Below, piece after piece: positions 1 through 14,025 of a stretch of 64,000 nucleotides of DNA. Source of the DNA: Acanthochromis polyacanthus (taxonomy: Eukaryota; Chordata; Actinopteri; Pomacentridae); the NCBI RefSeq assembly GCF_021347895.1, contig NC_067118.1, forward strand, positions 39,235,755 to 39,299,754, given 5' to 3'. The position numbers and the translations under genes are program-made. Positions within the stretch are counted from its first letter, which is position 1; each line of letters begins with the position of its first letter. The notes below the pieces were generated by a model that was given only the letters and a program-made list of their open reading frames with translations, searched no databases and was not told where the DNA came from.

Positions 1-321
1 AGGTGTGTGGAGCCCAGCATGAGTCCAGCTTTGACCTTTAACCACTGGGTGACCTCTGACTGACATCAGAGCCGCCTGGAGCCTCTTCCTCTTTCTCTGT
101 GTATAGAAGCACTCATTCCTGGCCATTATCGTCTTACTTAGTCACAACCCCGCTTCTGAAAGATGCATGGGTTTGTTATTGGTTGGGAAGAGCGCGTGCG
201 TGTTTATAAGTCTGTTTGTGTACTCAGGCTTGGCTTCCTTTTAAGGCAAATGGGGCTTGTGTGTTGTTATTTTGACTTTCTTCGTGCCTCTCTGAGTATG
301 CGCGGTTAGTTTCTCTGGCTT

Positions 322-806
322 TTAACCCCCCTGTTGTCCTCATTTACAGGCAGCAAGAAACTTTGTTTCCTTGTCTGAAAAAAAAATCCAAAAATTTCAA
401 AAGATTTGCTAAACTTTCAGGAAGAAAATTCCAATAATTCCTAAAAAATTTTCCTTGAATGTTTTATTTTAAAAAAATCCCCCAAACTTGGCAAGAAAAT
501 TTCTTGTAAATATTTTTTTTAAATGAGTAAAAATATAAAAAAAATTCTAAAAAATATCTAAAATGATTACATATATATCAGTAAAACTTCTAATGTTTTC
601 TTTAAGAACATTCACAAAAAAATCAACCAAATCCAGCGAAATTCGCTGGATTTTGGTTGATTTTCCACCAAAAATTGCTCAAAGATTTCCCAAAAATGTT
701 GAAGATGTGGACATCAAAAGTTTCACTGTGAAAATATGTATTTATTCCAACATTTTCAAACTTTAAAACGGGTCAATTTTGACCCGCAGGACGACACAAG
801 GGTTAA
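322..806 (-). mobile_element. piggyBac-type MITE, copy 1
   Basis: TTAA occurs at 322-325 and 803-806. Inside are inverted ends of the form CCCYCCTGTTGTCCT at the left and the complement of AGGACGACACAAGGG at the right. Near 621-663 a palindrome (CCAGCGAAATTCGCTGG at its core) can fold into a hairpin. Five further copies of the family lie in the window. TTAA target sites with CCC-starting ends are typical of piggyBac elements. There is no transposase frame, so it is non-autonomous. Confidence 0.75.
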
Positions 807-894
807 ATCAAACAGCCTCCGTATACGCCTTCCATATATTCTTCCCTTTGCTGCATATTCACATAAGCAAGGCGGATAAAGAAGTGTGTGTGTG

Positions 895-932
<38 letters not shown>

Positions 933-1303
933 AGGCTGCTGTCCACAGAGGAGCATTTAAGCCATTTCAAAAACACTGCTGATCCTGAGTCTTAACCTTG
1001 AGCTCTGTCCACACCCAAGGCCTGACTCGGCACCTGTGTGCGTGTGCGTTGGTGTCTGTGCGTTATCTACTGTGTGTTATCTTCTTGCCTCCGAGCCTGG
1101 CGACAGACGCTATCCTTTAATGACTAATGCAGACGGAGAAATGGACTAAAAGAGAGGCGGAGAGGGTAGCGGACCGACGGAGCCGGAGAGAGATCGGATG
1201 CCGCTGCTGCGTAAATGATGTCTGTTTTTTCTTTCAGCTGCAAAGTCGGCACCCCCTGCTGTGTTTAGAGAGCAGGAAAAGTTAGACAGGCACAGACTGG
1301 TTG

Positions 1304-1335
<32 letters not shown>

Positions 1336-1736
1336 CAAACACATCCACTTGGAGGACCTTGGGTGGATTAGCTGGAGCTTGGCAGTGGAGACAGAGATGC
1401 TGCGTGTTCGCTTCCTCCCTCACCACCTCCACCCCACCTCCGCTCCTCAGCGCCACTCCTGCTCGCCTGCCCGGGGCCAGACTCAGGTTTCAATAAGGAG
1501 GAGGGTGGTAAAAATAACCCCTGCTTTCCTTCGCCTCCTCCTCCTCCTCTGTCTCCCTCTTCTAACTCCCTAACCACCTCCCATATCCCCCACCACCCTT
1601 ACCTTAGATCATGTTACTATTGACAGAGAGGGGGAGGAGGGAGGTCAGAGAGAGAGAGATTAAGTATGGGGACTGACAGCTAGATAGATATCATACACCA
1701 CATCGTCTTCACAACACCTTAAACACAGCACAGGAG

Positions 1737-1740
<4 letters not shown>

Positions 1741-1802
<62 letters not shown>
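1741..1802. repeat. (CA)n microsatellite
   Basis: Uninterrupted AC dinucleotide tract of about 31 units in presumed SAMD11 intron DNA. Confidence 0.95.
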
Positions 1803-1806
<4 letters not shown>

Positions 1807-2623
1807 CGGTGGAAGTGTTTGTGCTCTTTTGGGGTTTTCTTTTTGTAGTTGGTATCACATACGGTCAAAATTTAGTATTGCAAAACAACTCTGCTTCTGA
1901 CCTTGCAGCATTTGCATGGATGCTGCTGTGCTTTGTGGAACCGTGAGTTCACAACGGGGTCAGGCTCAGGGCATTAACAATGCATGGGTAAATGTGTGCA
2001 GCTTTATGTGTCGAGGCTTCCAGGCCATCAGTGTCATGTACGTAACGACTGATCTGTGTAAAAGTACGTCCTCCGGCTGACGTTTCACTAAGGTTGGTTT
2101 GACTACAAAAGCAGTAAACGTCATCAAAATGCAAGTTTGTAATGTTTTAAGACTTAATTATCCTAAAAATGAATCTGTTTTCAGTCCAAAACCCCAAATG
2201 TGACAGAAAAACATTCGCTCCTTTCCCATTTTCGGTATTAATATGCAAAAAATGCAAGATGGCTCCTGGACAGCAGTGAACGAGTTCTCCATTGAGAAAA
2301 AGTCAGACTGACTAGTATTAAATTTAGTTCTTATCTTGTCTGTTTTAGAGTGAACTGCCTGAATGATAATCAGCAGGATTTGATGTTTGATTTATGATGT
2401 CTTGAAATCAAAAAATGTTCTGAATGTGGGTCCTGTTTGCTATTTGGAGCCACAGATGAGTTGAAGCTTCAGTAGTGAATGATGCTCACAGACACGACCG
2501 ACAAGGAAATACATGTGAACATCACAATCACGGGCTGAAAATCTAGTTTACTGTACAAGACAAAGATAACAAGTTAATACCATCATTTTAGAGCTCTGAT
2601 AAATGCTTCCCTTCTCTCTTCAG

Positions 2624-2789
2624 AAAACTCCCAGAGCCCGGTGGTGGAGGCGGGCAGCAGTCACAGCCACATGAGCCCTGAGGAGCACTACAGACGCATG
2701 ATGTCAGCGCTCAGCGAGCAGGGGTCCTAACGAGGAGCAGCAGCAACGCCTCTACCAGCTAGCAAGCAGCATGGGTCTGCCCGGCCACG
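2624..2789 (+). CDS. samd11: SAMD11 coding exon (first in window), with apparent 1-base insertion
   Basis: The acceptor is CAG at 2621-2623 and the donor GTCAGT at 2790. Entry is with two codon bases. The frame reads NSQSPVVEAG..MSPEEHYRRMMSALSEQGS and then TAA at 2728-2730. Removing one A of 2729-2730 restores YEEQQQRLYQLASSMGLPGH, which parallels the human segment, and also makes the exon end in phase 1, as the next exon requires (G + AC gives Asp). The stop and the phase error are thus one event: an assembly error, an allele, or a real mutation. Confidence 0.85.
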
Positions 2790-5700
2790 GTCAGTCCACA
2801 GGCTCTGGATCTGTGTGTGTGTGTGTGTAGACATCATCATCATTATTAAGGATGTCCGATATTGGCTTTTTTGGCCAATAACCGATATGCCGATATTGCT
2901 CAACTCTCAATTTCCGATTCCGATATCAACCGATGCTGATATATGTGTGGGATGTTCAATTAATTTTAGGTAACATCACATATATCCTGCCGAGGAAATT
3001 AACACATCATGACTAATTTTATTGTGACGCCCCATTGGATGCTTTCTCAAAAAATATTAAAAAAACAACAAAAGAAACGAGACACAAAAGACAAAAAAAC
3101 AAAAGAACCGGACACACGAGAAAAACAACCAAAATGACAAAACAACACAACAGACCAAAACGAGACATAAAACGACAAAAACAAGACTCAAAATGGCAAA
3201 ACTGAGACACAAAATGACCAAAACGAAACCTAAAATGACAGAAATGAAGCAGAAAATGACAAAAACTAGACACAATTTAATTGCCCCTCAGGGATAAATA
3301 AAGTGTTATCTGAATTGCAGCAAGGCTTTCCAAATGTAAGCATCATCTGTGCAAATAAGAAAACTACTTAAGTTATGGAAAAAATGCCAATTTAAAAAAA
3401 ATTGTCTGACACAACAGTTCACATCCCTTCCTCCTACTGTGAACAAATGCCATCGAAATCCAGGCATTGTTTTATCGCTTTTCATGATAGGCAAAAAAAA
3501 CCAATAACGATATTGACCGATATTACATTTTTAGGCCGATATCGGGCAGATAATATCAGACATCCCTAATCATTATCAGAATAATAACACAGGGCTGGGT
3601 GACATAGGTGAAAACTTTGTATCGGTTGATATTTGTTTTTAATGACCTATTTTTTCAATAAAAACCCAGCAGATAAGAGACAGTTGGCAGAGCCATTGTA
3701 ATCCACCTATTAAGGTGCACAGGTGATAATTTTAATATTCCACAGCAATAAAAATAGCCACCATATTAAGGTTAAGGCCCAGAGTACCTGGTTGCCCTGG
3801 CATTAGTCCCTCAGCCCTCAAAGCAGGCCTCAGGTGGAGGTGGTTGTCTTTATATCCTGAAGTCCATCTCAGAGGGGCAACTATTGGTTCCTCCAGTAGA
3901 GGAGGTCTACCTGCATGGATGGACGGCAGACGAGCACACCTCATGAGACCTGCATGGAAGTCAAGAGTGAGAGCAACAGAGAGTAGCACACTCCTTTATC
4001 AAAGTTTGACCGACAGTTTAGGAAGCAGGGAGCTCAACCTAGGGTTTGTTCATGCAACTGAGCTTCACGTTTTCATTATTTGCTTTCATGGCTTTTGATG
4101 CATTTAACCCTCGTGTCGTCCTGCGGGTCAAAATTTTAATGTTTGAAAATGTGGGTAAAAATTATGTTTTCACAGAGAAACTTCTGATGTCCACATTTTC
4201 AACATTTTGGGAAATTTCTGAACATTTTTTGGTGGGAAAAAAGAAATGTTAAAAATGTTTCTTTAACAACATTCACATAAAAATCAACCAAAATCCAGCA
4301 AATTTGTATGTAATCACTTTAGATATTTTTCACGGGGGTTTTTGGAAGATTTTTACTAATTTTTTGAAAATATCTCCAAGAAATTTCTTGCCAAATTTGG
4401 GGGATTTTAAAAAAATCTTTAAAGGGAAACTTTCAGGAATTATTGGAATTTTCTTCTCAAAGGTTTTGCAAATGTTCAGAAATTTGGGGAATTTTTTCCT
4501 GAATTTTTGGATTTTTTTTCAGACAAGGTAACAATATTTTTTTGCTGCCCGTAAATGAAGCCAACAGGAGGGTTAAAGGAAACTATTAACATTCCATTGA
4601 ATGATAAATACGTCCAAACATATCGGCATCATTTTATCACCCAGGCCTAATACAACGAACGTACCTCAGTGCAGTTAAAATTCTACATGATGTTTCCTAC
4701 TCTATCAGTAAGAACCCACTCCTGAAAGATCCAGATGTATTTTCCCTTAGTTTTTTTTGTTAAGTAACTTGAGATTTACCTCAGACTAAAAGAATTTCCT
4801 TCTGAGGCACGTCACCAGCTCCTAGAAAAAAACACCCCTTTTCTCATCACCTGTCACCAAGTCGCTGAGGTGCAGTGCTGCTTTGTAACCCCAGAGTGTA
4901 GCGCTGTGTTCAGAGCACCATGTTAAGGTGTGCCACATTGCTGCCATTGTAAAACCCCAGCCATGGAGACGGCTGACATTTCTATTTGCGGTGCTTGCCC
5001 ACCCAGTGTCAAAGTGTCACTCAGGGTGATTTCTGACCACCCTGACTCTCCGTTGTTAACAACACCCACAAGCCTTCAAATGCATCAACGGCGTGATTGA
5101 TCCGAGAGCTCTCATTGGCTGCCTGCCAACCCTCTAAATCTCCCAACACCCCGGAAACCACCAGCGTGTCACACGTTTACTCAGATTCTACAGACATAAA
5201 TTTACTGGTTTTAGCTTGAGAGAATTGTAGTTTGACGGAGGGAAAAAAGAAAATGAGAAAAGTTTCCTCGTTTGGGTTTTATAAGTTGGCTTTATGTTCA
5301 TTTCACTGTGTCGGCCATTAAATGTTAACCTTTTTCTCACATTTTTCTAAAGAATGTAACATTAAGTCCTACCAGTCTTTATGAGCTCCTTCGCAGTAGC
5401 ATAAATCCAATCGATGCTCCGGCTGAATTGTAGTTTGAGCTACTTTTATTTTTATTTGATTAGTAATGATTTTTAATTGCTGGCTGCAAATCTAGGGGGC
5501 GAAGCCTATAAATGCTTTAATTGCCTTTTCCCCGTGTCTTAGAGGAGTTGGAGGCAAAATGCAGTGCATTGTGGGAGTTTTTTACGGCCCAGGGCTCAGT
5601 CTGATCGCTGGCTTCCTTTCCCAGAAGCCTCGTCGGTTTTGAGGCAGGCGTTCTGGCGAAGTACAGACGCAGACTCGCTGCCTTTCTTCACTTCCACATT

Positions 5701-8700
5701 CCAAATCGTTTGATAGTTTCCACACAATCCTTTATTCTGAACACGTGCATTCTTCTTCCAAGGCACACTTAAAAGTCGTCTACGTGCAAAAGAAGAAGAA
5801 GCAAGCAAGAGACACCAGGAATAGGAGTAAAAAAACAAAAAAACCTGAAGAGAAGAATGGTCAAAGGAGATGACGAAGGAGAAGAGATGAGAGAAGAGTG
5901 CATAAATAACTCCTCCTGGAGCAAAAATAAGAAAAAACATCCATATATACAAGTTTACAGTTTGTTTGTCACACTCTTAAATTCAACTACCGTTAAAATC
6001 ACAACTTCCTGGTAAGAATTTCTTACCTCTAAGTGGCTGAGGACCCATGGGCGCCTCAGCAGCGCCCGCCACGCCTGCTAATATTCCTTCCTGCCGCACC
6101 TGGCAGCTTCCTCTATTTGCAGGTTTATTTTCCAAACGGATTATCACACTACCTGCACACCCTCCCTCCCCTCTCTCCAATTAACGGGTGGCGCTCGTTA
6201 AGAAACTGACACTCAGACATCAGCAGTGTAAGAGTTGGGACGGAGGGATGGCTGTTTTGTCTCTGGAGAGGCTGACGTGAATCATTTCAGCGAGAGCCCC
6301 TTGACATTGACCTGGTCTCCGATGGGGCCCCCTGTGACCCGCTCCTCCCCTCCCTTCCTCCCTCCCTCCCCCCCAGGGCCCCTCATCCTTCCTATACATC
6401 TCCCTCTCAAGCTTGCTTTTATACCCCCTCCCCGCTTCCACCTCCTTTTCCTTACCGCCAACTCTCCCTTTAGCCTTGGTCCCCGCAGAGCATCCTTTCA
6501 TGTGTTTGAAGTGCAGGGCACAGAAAATGAAAGTGTGTGTGCGTGAAAGAGGCGGGGGTGAAGAGGAACTCGGTGTGCATGTTGCCTCGGTGTGTGCGTG
6601 GATGTGTTGGTGCAAGGTGTTGTTTGAGAGGCTCTCCCTGGACCTGATGGGCAAAAGAAGAGTCGGGGAAAAAGGAGTGGAGGGGCTGAAGTTGGGGGGG
6701 CGGAGGTGGAGGGGGCGGCGGGGTTGTAGAAATGGCCAGGAGGGCTTTCCCTCCCTCTTCATATGATGAAAGGAGAGCGAGGGGAGGGAGAAAAGAAAAT
6801 GAGAGGTGGGGGTAGAGATCCAGATGAAAGTGGAAGGAGGGGTGGGATGGAGGGTGCGTTCGTCTGTTTTGTCTCCTGCAGTTCAGGCGGCATTGAAACA
6901 CGGAGCTGTACGCAGCATCTCTTTAGCACCGGCCCCAAAAAGTAGAAAACTCAAGCAGACGATTGGTCAGAGGACAAAGACGTTCAGTGTGACAGACTCG
7001 CCTCATATTTACAGCTTGCGTGAGCCGGTGATACTCGGTAAATGCCTTTTCCTGAAAAGATGCTTAATTTTCTGGTGTATGGTGCGCTTTAGCGGATGGA
7101 TGTTGGCTTTTGTGTACCTGCCAGTCCACCAAATCCATCATGAGGCCGGCCAAGCTGTATCAGCAAAGCGCTCCCCTGCATTCTCGCGCTGAGGAAAACC
7201 CGGCTTAACTGAGGGGATTTAGGCCCAACTCCAGGAACGACGGTGGGGAGAAAAATGGGGTGGCACAAAAGAGGGATAAGTGGAATGGGCCCGAATTCCC
7301 AAAATAAGTAAGTGTTTGTGTGTCCTCAATTAGGACTCTAATTTGTAGTCAGAGGGACTCTCCTCTTGTGTTCCAGCAGCTGCATCACGAGACAAGAGTT
7401 TGAGAGGAGAAAACTGTGAGTCCGAGTGCTGTGGACTCACACAGAAGGGTAGAGCCCCAGGTGACCCGGCTGCTCTCGGTTTACATGAAAGAGAATTAGA
7501 GAGAGGGGCGGCGAGAGAGCAGAATATGAACCCAACGTTCAAGAGAAGCATCGACGGGATAAATAGAGAAATGGAAGAAATAATAGAAACCATCAAAACA
7601 AATGAAGCATTTCTACAGGTTATTCTAGAGACATAAGAACTCCAAAACACCAAACATGGCAGGTATACGACACGTGTTGCCCCCAAAAATCATGTTATCC
7701 TGATGCAAGTGGGGGAAAAGTCCTATTATTAACCTTATTTGGAGCAAATCGCCAAACTTTTAAGGGTTTCTTTTCATCCGATTTGATTTATAATTCTATA
7801 TATGCAGTTTTTATGTCCCAGTGTCCATTGAAATTGCAGATGTGGCTCTCTCCTCTTCATTTAGAGGCCTGGGCTTGTTAGCCCAGAATCACTGCCTGGA
7901 GGTGTTTTACCAAGATGACTCCAGAGAGGCGAGACTTGCCTATAAGGACTTTAGCTCGACAGCTTGTATTGTCTGGATTTAAAGGAGCACTTCATCAATT
8001 TTACCTGTCAAATTTAAGGCCATGGCTGCCATTGAGAGCTCACATCTTGGGTTGTTAGAGCAGATTTTTATGTTTTTCAACTAAATATCTGCAATTAAAT
8101 CAAATTAAATGAGCAGAACTTAGTAATGAGAAGGCAAAAGACTATATTTTAGTATTTCAAATGACAAAATACAACCCGTTGCGCTTCACCTGCCCGCCAG
8201 CGGGACGCTTTGAGATCTGCATAAGCATTTCCTTAAATGTCTGAAGGTGCAAACGCGATTATACAAACACTATACACCCATGGAAAGCTTAGATTCTCAT
8301 GAATCCGCCGGTATAAACCACTTTCAGAAGTGATTACCACAGCGGGTAATATAAACACATTTCTCCAACAAACAACAAATAACGTAAACAGCACAACTCA
8401 CCTTTGAAGGCTCAAAACTAGTCACAGATGAAAATATTCCACAAAAAACGGCCATAATCCAACCTTGGACATCCAGACGAAACAAGCCAGTAAAATATTT
8501 TGTCCAAAACATGTCTTGAAATCAGTAAACAATCCACTAATAGCTAGTTTTCGTGAACGTGCACCTCGCGCTGAGCAAGCGGTGTATAGAGAATGGATGG
8601 ATGGATATTAGTGAACTTCAGCAGAAATTTCAGGCGGAATTGACTGCGGTGTATAGGGCTACTTAAATAAATCTGTAAATGAGGGGAAAAATTTTGTTTT

Positions 8701-11700
8701 GTTCACGGCTTTGGTCATTTGGGGTCTGTTGATGAAATCTGGACGCATAATCTCAGAATATTTACAATCCTGGACACATCCCCTGGACAAAGTCTGTTTA
8801 CTAACAACAAAGAACTCCTCAGCCTGCTTAAAAGCTGCTCGACAGGCTGCTTGTGAGGAGTTTAAAAGGTGTCAGGGTTTATAAGGCAGAGTGTAGCCCA
8901 AGGCATGATGGGAAGTATAGAATCTAGTGACTGGGATTCTGTCTTGTGACTTAACCTTCTGAATCCCAAGCAGTTTGTCAGCGTTTTTTAACTCCTGTCA
9001 CCACATTTTCATTGTAATATAAAGCTCCGCACCTCTATGAAAACAGCACAACAATGGGTAGAAGTAGAGAGAAATAAAACGTGTCTTCTCTGCAGTAGAA
9101 CGGCTTTAATGTCACAAAAAAGAGAGAAAAACATAGAATCAACAAGCACCACATTTTGCCAAGCACCCACAGGTGTTACCAATAGTTGAAAAAATGGTTT
9201 CTCACATTTCTGCTTTGATTTTTAACTTGTTTTGTGTAAAACACTGCCTGCAGTTCAGCCAAAAAGTCCCAGAATTTTAGTTTTTCGACTGCTGGTTGTA
9301 GCTGGGTTAGCCACAGCTTCCACTGAGGATTATAGGATTTTATTTATTTATTTTACAGAATCTGATTAGAGCAAATGTTTTTTGAGACTAAAGCATCCTG
9401 ATTTTAAGTGTAGATGTTCTGTTGCACTGGGGAGTAGTTTTGTACAGAATCCTGTGGGTGCAAATGGTGGATTTTGAGGACATTTTAAAATTACGAATGC
9501 AGGAAAAAGTGATTTTGATGGAAAATCATGATTTTAAGCTCGCATTCGGTTCCTTTCTCTAGATGAAACCCACAGTTGCACATGATAAGTTCAAGGACCG
9601 TTGGAAAGCAGAAATTCTGGGTGATTGTTTCTGCTTTTCCAGACTCCAGCTAAGATAACAAGCCTTTCAAATCTGCCGGTGGGCTTTTGGAGTTCAGAGG
9701 TCTGAAGCCAAAAGTTACGGCGTCTTCTATGTTTAGCACCGAGGCGGCAGGATGCTCCGGATGTCTTTGCCTCTGCAGCATCGATTCTAACCGTCTTTTT
9801 TTCCTTTTTAATTATTTTTTTAATCTGTCGCTTGGAAGTTATGGAAGTGCAATGCTAAAAACTGCTGAAGCACTCCTTTAACTGTCATAGACAAATAATT
9901 GGTGACATGGAAATGTGACCATAGGAAACTCATGGGGATCAACGCTTCCGCCGTGTCACCGCTGCACCACGTATGCAAGCGCACAGCAGTCTGTGTGTGA
10001 GTGTGTGCGTGCATGCTCTGGGGCTTCACTTCCCTCTGATCCCTCCCTTATCTCTCACAGCCTCCCACCACCACCACCACCACCCTCACACACACACACA
10101 CACAGACAGCAACACACACACACCCGCCCTTGTCTGCCGCCAGCCGAGTCCCCTGCGGCCTGGCGCAGCAAACAGATCGATACACCGGAGCTAGGCCGCA
10201 TTAATATCTGTCGCTTCACCCCCCCACCCCGGCGCCCGCTCAACGGCTCCGGCTGCACACACACACACACACACACAGACACGCACACGCATAAAACACG
10301 CACACATCCACACAAACACACACAGCCGGGCACGACACGCTAGCACCTAAATCACGCAGACACACAGAAACACACATCACACCCGTACCGGCGGCGGAAA
10401 TGGCCCCTAGCTCCCAAGGGATCTGTCTAATTAAAAAAAAGGGTGGTGGAGGGTTGAGCTGGGAGGTGGAGGGGAGTGGGGGGGGGAGATAGATTGAAGC
10501 GGGAGAGCGAGAGGGAGGAGAGAGAGAGAGAGGGAGGAGAGAGAGCAGGATGGATTTTTCTCTCATTAGAAGCCATGTCTCCTGGTGTGGCCTGGCCTGG
10601 CTGATAATGATGAGCCCTCTTCTCCTGCGAGGGCGAGAGAGAACCGGGGTTGCTGGGAAAAAGGGAGAGCGAGGATGAGCGAAGAAAGAGATGGAATGAG
10701 GCGAGCGGTCGAGGGCAGGAGGTGGAGGAAGAGGGCAGGCAGAGATAGAGGGGATGGTAGGTGGGGAGGGGTGGAAACGCCGCGTGGCCGGCCGTGTGAA
10801 GTCGCTTCTTTTTTTTTTGTTTTGACCGATTCGTACTAAAAGAAAACACACCGCATGTTGTTTGTTTTGAAAACATTATCACAGAAGTCATAATTTCTCT
10901 CTTTTTCAAATTTTATCTCAGATCCACCTGTTTATTTTATTCTCACGTTTGCTCGAAAGCAGTCAGCTCACTTCCAAAAGCGTGGCAGATGGGTTTAAAC
11001 ACTGTGTGCTAATTTCATACACCTCTGCCAAAATGTGTGTTTGGTTTATCTTTGTGTGTTCACATACATCCGGGTGTCTGCAAGACCATTTTCAGGATTA
11101 ATGTGAGGAACGATGCGAGTTTTAAAATGACTTATTGGGTGTTTTTATGAGCCTCACATCCATCACTACAGGACAATAAATATCTTTTAACAGTGCTTTA
11201 CTTCCTTCTACTACTGCTAATCCTGTAGCATGGAGCTAGGGTTCATGTAAGAATTTAGTTTTTCTGTTCATATCTTTGCATAGACGTGATTCTAAACTTG
11301 TTTTTATCTCCTCCATCCTTCCCTACCCTCTGCTTCCTTTCTCTGAGTCCATCCTTTCTTTCATTTCTGTCCCTCATCACCTTCATCCTGCCTTCTTCTC
11401 ATCTCTTTCCTTCGACTGTTTCCCCCTTCTTTGCTCCACATCCAGACATGCTGCGTGCTCGCCAGGAGGCGTTGGCTGCGGCGGTGAGGAATCCAGCGGC
11501 CTTAGAAGCTCACCTGCCCTCGGCGGGAAGCTCTTCTTCATCCAGCCAGAGACGCAAACAGGGTCTGCCGCAGCACCGGGACGCGCATTACCCCGACAGG
11601 TAAAACCGCAAGCAAGCAAACACCCCCGATCTCAGTGCTAAACCTCGCTGTAGTCGACTGTTGAAGCTGCAATCCGGCCCTGATTGCAGCACCGGAGTTA

Positions 11701-12127
11701 TTCATCATCATTATTAAAAAAACCAACACCCACATCCTCCGCACACATGCGAGTTTACCGAGTTAATCACCTGCCAGTTCGCATCAGCACACCACTGCGC
11801 TTTTCCTTTTCACTCTCGCACCCGTTCCCAGCTTCCTCGTCCGGATCCCGTCTCTTGGTGTTTTTCAGCGTGCGAGCATGTGCATCTCCACATGCATGGC
11901 TAAACTAAGGATCCAATAACCTCTTGGCTACCACTGTGGAGTTGCACGCCTGCACGCCAGCGCTTCCTCCCTCCTCTCCCCCCCGCCAGCGCTGGCCCCT
12001 GCGCCTCCCAAACAAAGCCGGGGGCAGCGGGAGTGGGCGGGTAATTGCTTGTCGATTATTTATGTGGCGCGGGGAGAGGTGGGGGATCGATAATGGGCCG
12101 GCGGTGCGGCAGCGGGGGGTGTGTGTT

Positions 12128-12158
<31 letters not shown>

Positions 12159-13813
12159 CGGAGAGGGGTGGTTGGTGAAGGGTAGGAGGAGGGGGGGGGG
12201 GGGGTAAGCAGGAAGCAGAGCGGCCAGGCGCTGTGTGGTGCAGCTCTGGGAGGCTGTGGGGGTGTATATATTTTGTGTGTTGAGGCGAGGATGGAGGGGA
12301 GGGGAGGCGAGGCGACCGAGTGTTCGCGTGTGTTTGTTTGTTCCATTTTTCAAGCTGGCGGCCTGCATGCGTGCTCATCTGTGCGGACTGAATTTGGGTT
12401 TGTTTGTGTGAATATGTCTGCTAATTTGTGCGCCTATATGCGTACGCTGAGGCAGGGGGAGGCCAGTGGTGCAGCATGAATGCACTCAGCGAGCCGCGGC
12501 CGTTCTCCGACAGCACAGAGTAATTAGCCACATAGGACCGGGGAGAGTTAACTAGGCCTCAGCCTCTTCCTTCCTACATCCATCCATCTATCCATATCTG
12601 CCTCACTCTGTCCTGCTTCCTTTAACCCTTCACTCTCAATATGTTGGAGTGAATGAAAACAGAAGGAGGTGCTAATATAAACATGTTGCCATCACGTGTG
12701 CCATGTTCCAAATGAGAGAGAAACGAGCAACAGACAAAGATGGTACAAACTCTAAATGATAGTGCACCGTATGTGCTCTTATATATGCACATATGAGCAA
12801 AAGTATGTGGACACAGTTTGAGTTTTGTCTAGGTTTCCCACTCCCTGTTGAAGGAAATATTAATGACAACAGTTTATTGAAGCCCCTCTTCTATATAGAT
12901 TTGTTTTCCTCATCGTGCTCCAAACTCTCCTTACAAAACCTTCCCAGATGAGTGCAGGTTGTTGTAGCAGCAAATTAACGGCAATAAACTTAAAATATCA
13001 CATTTAACAATATCACACGGGTGTAATGTCCACATACTTTAGGGTATGTATCGCACATGTGTGTCCAAAAACTGCACCAACCACCCAGAAAACACACAGA
13101 ACCTCAGAAAACGAAGATGTGAAAATGTAGCGAGTGCAAACCGATGAGAAAATTAAAATTGAGATAATTGGTGAGTAAAAGCAAAAAAAGCGATAAAATA
13201 AAAAGCGTGGCCGAGGAAGTGAGTTAGAGATGGAAGCTCTCCCCTCTCTCTCCCGCTCTAACTCTCTCTGTGGCTCACCTTTCCATCGACCCCTCATCAT
13301 TGATTATCTGGGGCCCATTAGGGCCCATTGTTAAAAACAAATCATTAGGGCTGCTCGATGGGCTTAGAGCCTGGCGCTCCATTTGTCTGGCCTTAAATGG
13401 CACTAAGCTCACCAAGCATCTGCAAGGCAAATAGGGGGAGCGATGCAGGAAAGCAAAGAGAGAGGGGAGGAAAAGGGGAAAACATGGGAGCTTAAAACGG
13501 GGATGAAGAGAGGGAAACGAAAGAGGAAGAGGGGAGATGGCGAGATGACAAAGTGATGGAGAGAGAGATGAACCAAAATAGGGAGTGAGGAGATCGAGAG
13601 AGTGTGAGATAAGGGGATTGAGCGAGCGAGGGAGGGAGGGAGGGAGAGAGAGAGAGAGAGCAAGCGTGGAGGGAGCCTCATCCATTTTAATGAGCTTCCT
13701 GTGTAAATGTGTTCCTGCGGAGAAGGAGCCGAAGGCGGCCGCGCGGCGCTCCTAATCCCCCCACGCTCCAGTCATTAAGGGCAGCCCTGTCACACACACT
13801 TACACAGACGCAC

Positions 13814-13865
<52 letters not shown>

Positions 13866-13976
13866 TGGGCTGCTGCGGGACGGGACCGCTGTCGCCACTC
13901 TGACAGGTCGCCACACACCAGTGAATTCCCCAGGAGCCCCTGGCCTCACTGCAGGCAGAGACTGAGAGACAGCAGC

Positions 13977-14025
<49 letters not shown>

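Larger units (their letters stand above)
1..2623. other. Upstream part of the SAMD11 locus, no exon recognised
   Basis: I see no coding exon here. The earlier SAMD11 exons (the N-terminal part of the human protein) must lie before the window, so this is presumably intron. It holds a TTAA-flanked MITE at 326-802 and (TG/CA)n tracts near 900-929, 1303-1328 and 1741-1802. Short reading frames in this stretch are microsatellite translations. Confidence 0.6.
2790..11445 (+). other. samd11: SAMD11 intron (8.7 kb)
   Basis: Contains an hAT MITE (2847-3568), a piggyBac-type MITE (4104-4576), a dispersed repeat (about 8955-9400), ZNF143-like motifs near 5561 and 8901, a polypyrimidine tract near 6340-6375, and (CA)n tracts near 10090-10120 and 10256-10280. 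No supported exon. The frame at 7400-7636 has no flanking splice signals matching SAMD11 and no recognisable homology. Confidence 0.7.

Noticed and set aside
1..20. AG|GTGTGT at the very start as the end of an upstream SAMD11 exon
   Set aside because: Only two bases precede the GT; nothing can be tested from this window.
7400..7636. 78-residue frame, possibly a SAMD11 exon or coiled-coil gene
   Set aside because: No match to SAMD11, no splice signals in the right phase, and no recognisable family.
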